From positions 1-8,139 of the forward strand of contig JADFZP010000129.1 in assembly GCA_015232485.1 (NCBI GenBank): DNA of 8,139 nucleotides, in the 5' to 3' direction. Source of the DNA: Alphaproteobacteria bacterium (GTDB lineage: Bacteria > Pseudomonadota > Alphaproteobacteria > Rhodospirillales > Magnetospirillaceae). Position numbers and translations under genes: made by a program. Below the pieces are notes generated by a model. That model searched no databases. It was not told where the DNA came from and was given only the letters and a program-made list of their open reading frames with translations. Below, piece after piece: positions 5,961 to 8,139 of this stretch (within the stretch, counting starts at the first letter, position 1; every line of letters begins with the position of its first letter).

Positions 5961-5980
5961 GGCGCCTCACTCCCACGCGG

Positions 5981-5995
5981 GGCACGTTTCTTGCT
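5981..5995 (+). promoter_or_regulatory. Sigma54 (-24/-12) promoter of draTG
   Basis: GGCACG (5981-5986), four bases, then TTGCT (5991-5995), matching the RpoN consensus with invariant GG and GC correctly spaced by ten bases. The only deviation is G instead of T just before GGCACG. Taking the C at 5994 as -12 puts the start near 6006, a 29-base leader before the draT ATG. With the NifA sites at suitable distance, nitrogen-fixation control of draT is inferred. Confidence 0.8.
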
Positions 5996-6034
5996 ATTCC
6001 CTTGGTCCAGGTGGGCCCTGGGGAGGTGGCGGGA

Positions 6035-6856
6035 ATGGCGCAGGACGAGGTCGACGCGGGGCGCGGTCACAGCACCAATCTGGTCGGCGTGCCGACCGGA
6101 CTGCTGGTCAGCGCCGCGTTCAACGAGTTCCCGGTGCCGCTGCGCATCGCCGGGGTGCGCGAGATGTATTCCTCGATGTTCGAGATGCTGTCGCGGGCCG
6201 AAGACCCGTCAGAGGCGGGCGACGTCTTCCAGGACTATATGTGCGTGATCTTCGGCCTGGACCCCGAGCAGCGCGAGAAGACCGCCGAGGGAAAGCGCCG
6301 CCGTTTCCGCTCGAGCTATCTGCGCCTGATCAAGGGCTGGGGCTACGACACCAACAGCCCCGAGGGCGCCGTGCTGAAGGGCTGGGTGGAAAGCCGCTTC
6401 GGCCTGTTCCCGACCTTCCATAAGGAGCCGATCCGCCGCTTCGGCTCGCCGCCCTGGATCGGTTACATCGAAGAGAAGATGTCCAGCCGCTTCCACAACA
6501 ACGCCATTCATACCCAACTCGACCTGTTGTACGAGTTCTGCCAATTCGCGCTGGCCCGCTTTCATTCGGTGGGACGGCGGCATCTGACGCTGTATCGCGG
6601 AGTCAACGACTTCGAGGAGCATCTGCTGGTCGAGCGCGTCGACAAGCGGGTGGTGGTGGTGCGGGTCAACAGCCTGGTCTCGTTCAGTTCGGACCGCACC
6701 ATCGCCGAGCAGTTCGGCGATTACATCCTCGAAGCCCGCGTGCCGGTCTGCAAGGTGCTGTTCTTCAACCAGCTTCTGCCCACCGCGCCGCTCAAGGGCG
6801 AAGCGGAATACATGGTGATCGGCGGCGATTACCGCGTCACCACCAGCTATTATTGA
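6035..6856 (+). CDS. draT: Dinitrogenase reductase ADP-ribosyltransferase
   Basis: A 273-residue enzyme that transfers ADP-ribose from NAD+ to one arginine of NifH, switching nitrogenase off after ammonium, darkness or energy loss; its activity is usually controlled by PII proteins. The N-terminal half is DraT-specific, including LIKGWGYDTNSPEG (97-110). The C-terminal half shows an arginine-specific R-S-E type ADP-ribosyltransferase layout: Arg188 in LYRGV, SFSSD at 216-220, and an E-x-E pair (Glu256, Glu258) in KGEAEYMV. Lys100 and Asn245 appear to match Rhodospirillum rubrum Lys103 and Asn248, positions I recall as affecting regulation. The ATG at 6035 is chosen for its GGGGAGG eight bases upstream; in-frame GTG codons at 6011 and 6026 lack such a site. 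It is divergent from its target nifH and 10 bases before draG. Confidence 0.96.
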   Translation: MAQDEVDAGRGHSTNLVGVPTGLLVSAAFNEFPVPLRIAGVREMYSSMFEMLSRAEDPSEAGDVFQDYMCVIFGLDPEQREKTAEGKRRRFRSSYLRLIKGWGYDTNSPEGAVLKGWVESRFGLFPTFHKEPIRRFGSPPWIGYIEEKMSSRFHNNAIHTQLDLLYEFCQFALARFHSVGRRHLTLYRGVNDFEEHLLVERVDKRVVVVRVNSLVSFSSDRTIAEQFGDYILEARVPVCKVLFFNQLLPTAPLKGEAEYMVIGGDYRVTTSYY

Positions 6857-6866
6857 GGAGGCGGCG

Positions 6867-7754
6867 ATGGCACTCGGCCTGCACGAACGCGCCCTGGGCG
6901 CCTATCTCGGCCTGGCGGTCGGCGACGCCCTGGGCGCCACCGTCGAATTCATGACGCGGCGCGAGATCGAGGGGCAATACGGCACCCATTCCAAGATGAT
7001 CGGCGGCGGCTGGCTGCGCCTGAAACCCGGCCAGGTGACCGACGACACCGAGATGTCGCTGCATCTGGGGCGCGCCCTGGTCTCGGCCAACGGCTTCGAT
7101 CTGGGCGTGGTGTGCGAGGAATTCGCCACCTGGCTGAAGAAGAAGCCGATCGACGTCGGCAACACCTGTCGGCGCGGCATCCGCCGCTACATCACCGACG
7201 GCACCACCTCGACGCCGTTCCACGAGGGCGACGCCGGCAACGGCGCGGCGATGCGCAACCTGCCGGTCGCCCTGGCCACCCACGGCGACCCGCGGGCGCT
7301 TGAGGAATGGACCATCGCCCAGGCCCACATCACCCACAACCACCCCCTGTCCGACGACGGAACGCTGGCGCTGGGCCGCATGCTGCACGCCCTGCTGGCC
7401 GGCGGCGGCATCAAGGCGGTGCGCGACGAGGCCAACGCCCTGATCGCCCGCCACCGGGCCTTCCGCTTCGATCCCTACAAGGGCAATTCCTCGGCCTATG
7501 TGGTCGACACCCTGCAAACCGTGATGCACTTTTATTTCCGTACCGACAGCTTCCGCTCCTGCGTGATCGACGTGGTCAACCAGGGTGGAGACGCCGACAC
7601 CACCGGCGCCATCGCCGGCATGCTGGCCGGCGCCACCTACGGGGTCGACGAAATCCCCAAGGGGTGGCTGCAAAAAATGGACGATGGGCTGTTGTCGGAA
7701 ATCCGCCGCCAAGTCGACGCCCTGCTGGCCATCGCCGAAAGGACTCCCGCATGA
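6867..7754 (+). CDS. draG: ADP-ribosyl-[dinitrogen reductase] hydrolase
   Basis: A 295-residue binuclear-manganese hydrolase that removes ADP-ribose from the modified NifH arginine and so reactivates nitrogenase. In other bacteria it is sequestered at the membrane by a PII protein and AmtB under ammonium. The ADP-ribosylglycohydrolase metal residues are visible: TDDTEM at 58-63 (Asp59, Asp60) and GGDADTTGA at 240-248 (Asp242, Asp244, Thr245). The conserved HITHNHPLSDDG segment is at 154-165. Its length matches known DraG proteins. A GAGGAGG Shine-Dalgarno overlaps the draT stop codon, so the two are probably translationally coupled. Its own stop overlaps the ATG of the next gene (ATGA). Confidence 0.97.
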   Translation: MALGLHERALGAYLGLAVGDALGATVEFMTRREIEGQYGTHSKMIGGGWLRLKPGQVTDDTEMSLHLGRALVSANGFDLGVVCEEFATWLKKKPIDVGNTCRRGIRRYITDGTTSTPFHEGDAGNGAAMRNLPVALATHGDPRALEEWTIAQAHITHNHPLSDDGTLALGRMLHALLAGGGIKAVRDEANALIARHRAFRFDPYKGNSSAYVVDTLQTVMHFYFRTDSFRSCVIDVVNQGGDADTTGAIAGMLAGATYGVDEIPKGWLQKMDDGLLSEIRRQVDALLAIAERTPA

Positions 7755-8139
7755 CCACCGTGCTGTTCTGGGAAAAGCCCGGCTGCGTCAACAACACGAG
7801 GCAGAAGGCCCTGCTGCGCGCCGCCGGCCACGAGGTGGTGGCGCGCGACCTGCTGGCCGAACCGTGGACGCCCGACACGCTGCTGCCCTTCCTGGAAAGC
7901 CGGCCGGTGGCGGAATGGTTCAACCGCGCCTCGCCGCGGGTCAAGTCCGGCGCGGTCATCCCCGAGGCGATGTCGGCCGAGGCCGCCCTGGCCGCCCTGT
8001 GCGACGACCCGCTGCTGATCCGCCGCCCCTTGATGCGGGCGCTGGGGCGTTCGCAAGCCGGCTTCGACGATACCGGCTGGCTCGGCCTGCCCGAGGGCGG
8101 ACCCGAGGCCTGCCCACGACGCGACATGCCGCCCTGCCC
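7751..8139 (+). CDS. ArsC/Spx-like nitrogenase-associated protein (3' partial)
   Basis: An open frame of 129 full codons from the ATG at 7751 to the window edge with no stop. It resembles the nitrogenase-associated branch of the arsenate reductase/Spx thioredoxin-like family: the N-terminus is MTTVLFWEKPGCVNNTRQKALL, with a single reactive-type Cys12 and the NN-RQK pattern, followed by WFN and later GWLGLP motifs. Two further cysteines near the window end (PEACPRRDMPPC) recall the C-terminus of this family, so the true end is probably close. The biochemical role is unknown; ArsC-like redox chemistry on a partner protein is possible. The 4-base overlap with draG implies one draT-draG operon. 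In R. rubrum the third gene of the dra cluster is called draB, but I cannot confirm orthology. Confidence 0.8.
   Translation, partial: MTTVLFWEKPGCVNNTRQKALLRAAGHEVVARDLLAEPWTPDTLLPFLESRPVAEWFNRASPRVKSGAVIPEAMSAEAALAALCDDPLLIRRPLMRALGRSQAGFDDTGWLGLPEGGPEACPRRDMPPC

Noticed and set aside
5846..5980. IHF binding site between NifA sites and promoters
   Set aside because: No acceptable match to the WATCAANNNNTTR pattern was found on either strand, and the draT side is very GC-rich.
5762..6034. Longer upstream starts for draT, including GTG codons at 6011 and 6026
   Set aside because: The GTG at 6011 would lie 5 bases after the predicted transcript start and neither GTG has a ribosome binding site. 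The ATG at 6035 is preceded by GGGGAGG at proper spacing.
6867..7754. Antisense open frames opposite draG
   Set aside because: They lack domains or start signals and lie opposite a gene with complete catalytic motifs.

Overview
This is a high-GC window whose protein sequences and gene set point to a nitrogen-fixing alphaproteobacterium of the Rhodospirillales (Magnetospirillum/Phaeospirillum/Azospirillum-like). The assignment rests on the nifHDK, draT, draG and nitrogenase-associated-protein arrangement and on general family resemblance, not on a database search.

Layout. (1) 21-818, + strand: uppP, the cell-wall lipid carrier phosphatase. (2) 851-1898, + strand: a compact three-gene operon with 4-base overlaps. 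It holds an XRE-type regulator with a VapB-like tail, a VapC PIN-domain toxin, and a small DUF2442 protein. Its promoter appears to place the transcript start on the first ATG, so the message is probably leaderless. (3) 1895-5789, - strand: the molybdenum nitrogenase structural operon nifH-nifD-nifK, complete and with all key cluster ligands. It meets the DUF2442 gene tail to tail, and the two stop codons share a TTAA. A 12-bp perfect hairpin just past the nifK stop lies inside the DUF2442 coding sequence and is the best terminator candidate. (4) 5790-6034: a 245-bp divergent control region. (5) 6035-8139, + strand: draT, draG and an ArsC/Spx-like nitrogenase-associated protein that runs off the window.

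How the genes work together. NifH (Fe protein) passes electrons to the NifDK (MoFe) protein. DraT switches NifH off by ADP-ribosylating one arginine (Arg103 here), and DraG removes the group. Target and modifying system are transcribed divergently from one spacer. That spacer holds a sigma54 (-24/-12) promoter facing each way and two NifA-type TGT-N10-ACA sites between them, in a nearly symmetric layout. This suggests that nitrogenase and its off-switch are induced together by NifA/RpoN.

The main points for a second look are the two-faced sigma54/NifA control region, the HTH-VapB hybrid antitoxin with its predicted leaderless start, the third gene of the toxin-antitoxin operon, and the interlocked ends of that operon and nifK. 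I saw no tRNA, rRNA, CRISPR array or insertion sequence. I did not find a wholly new system; the novelty lies in architecture and regulation.
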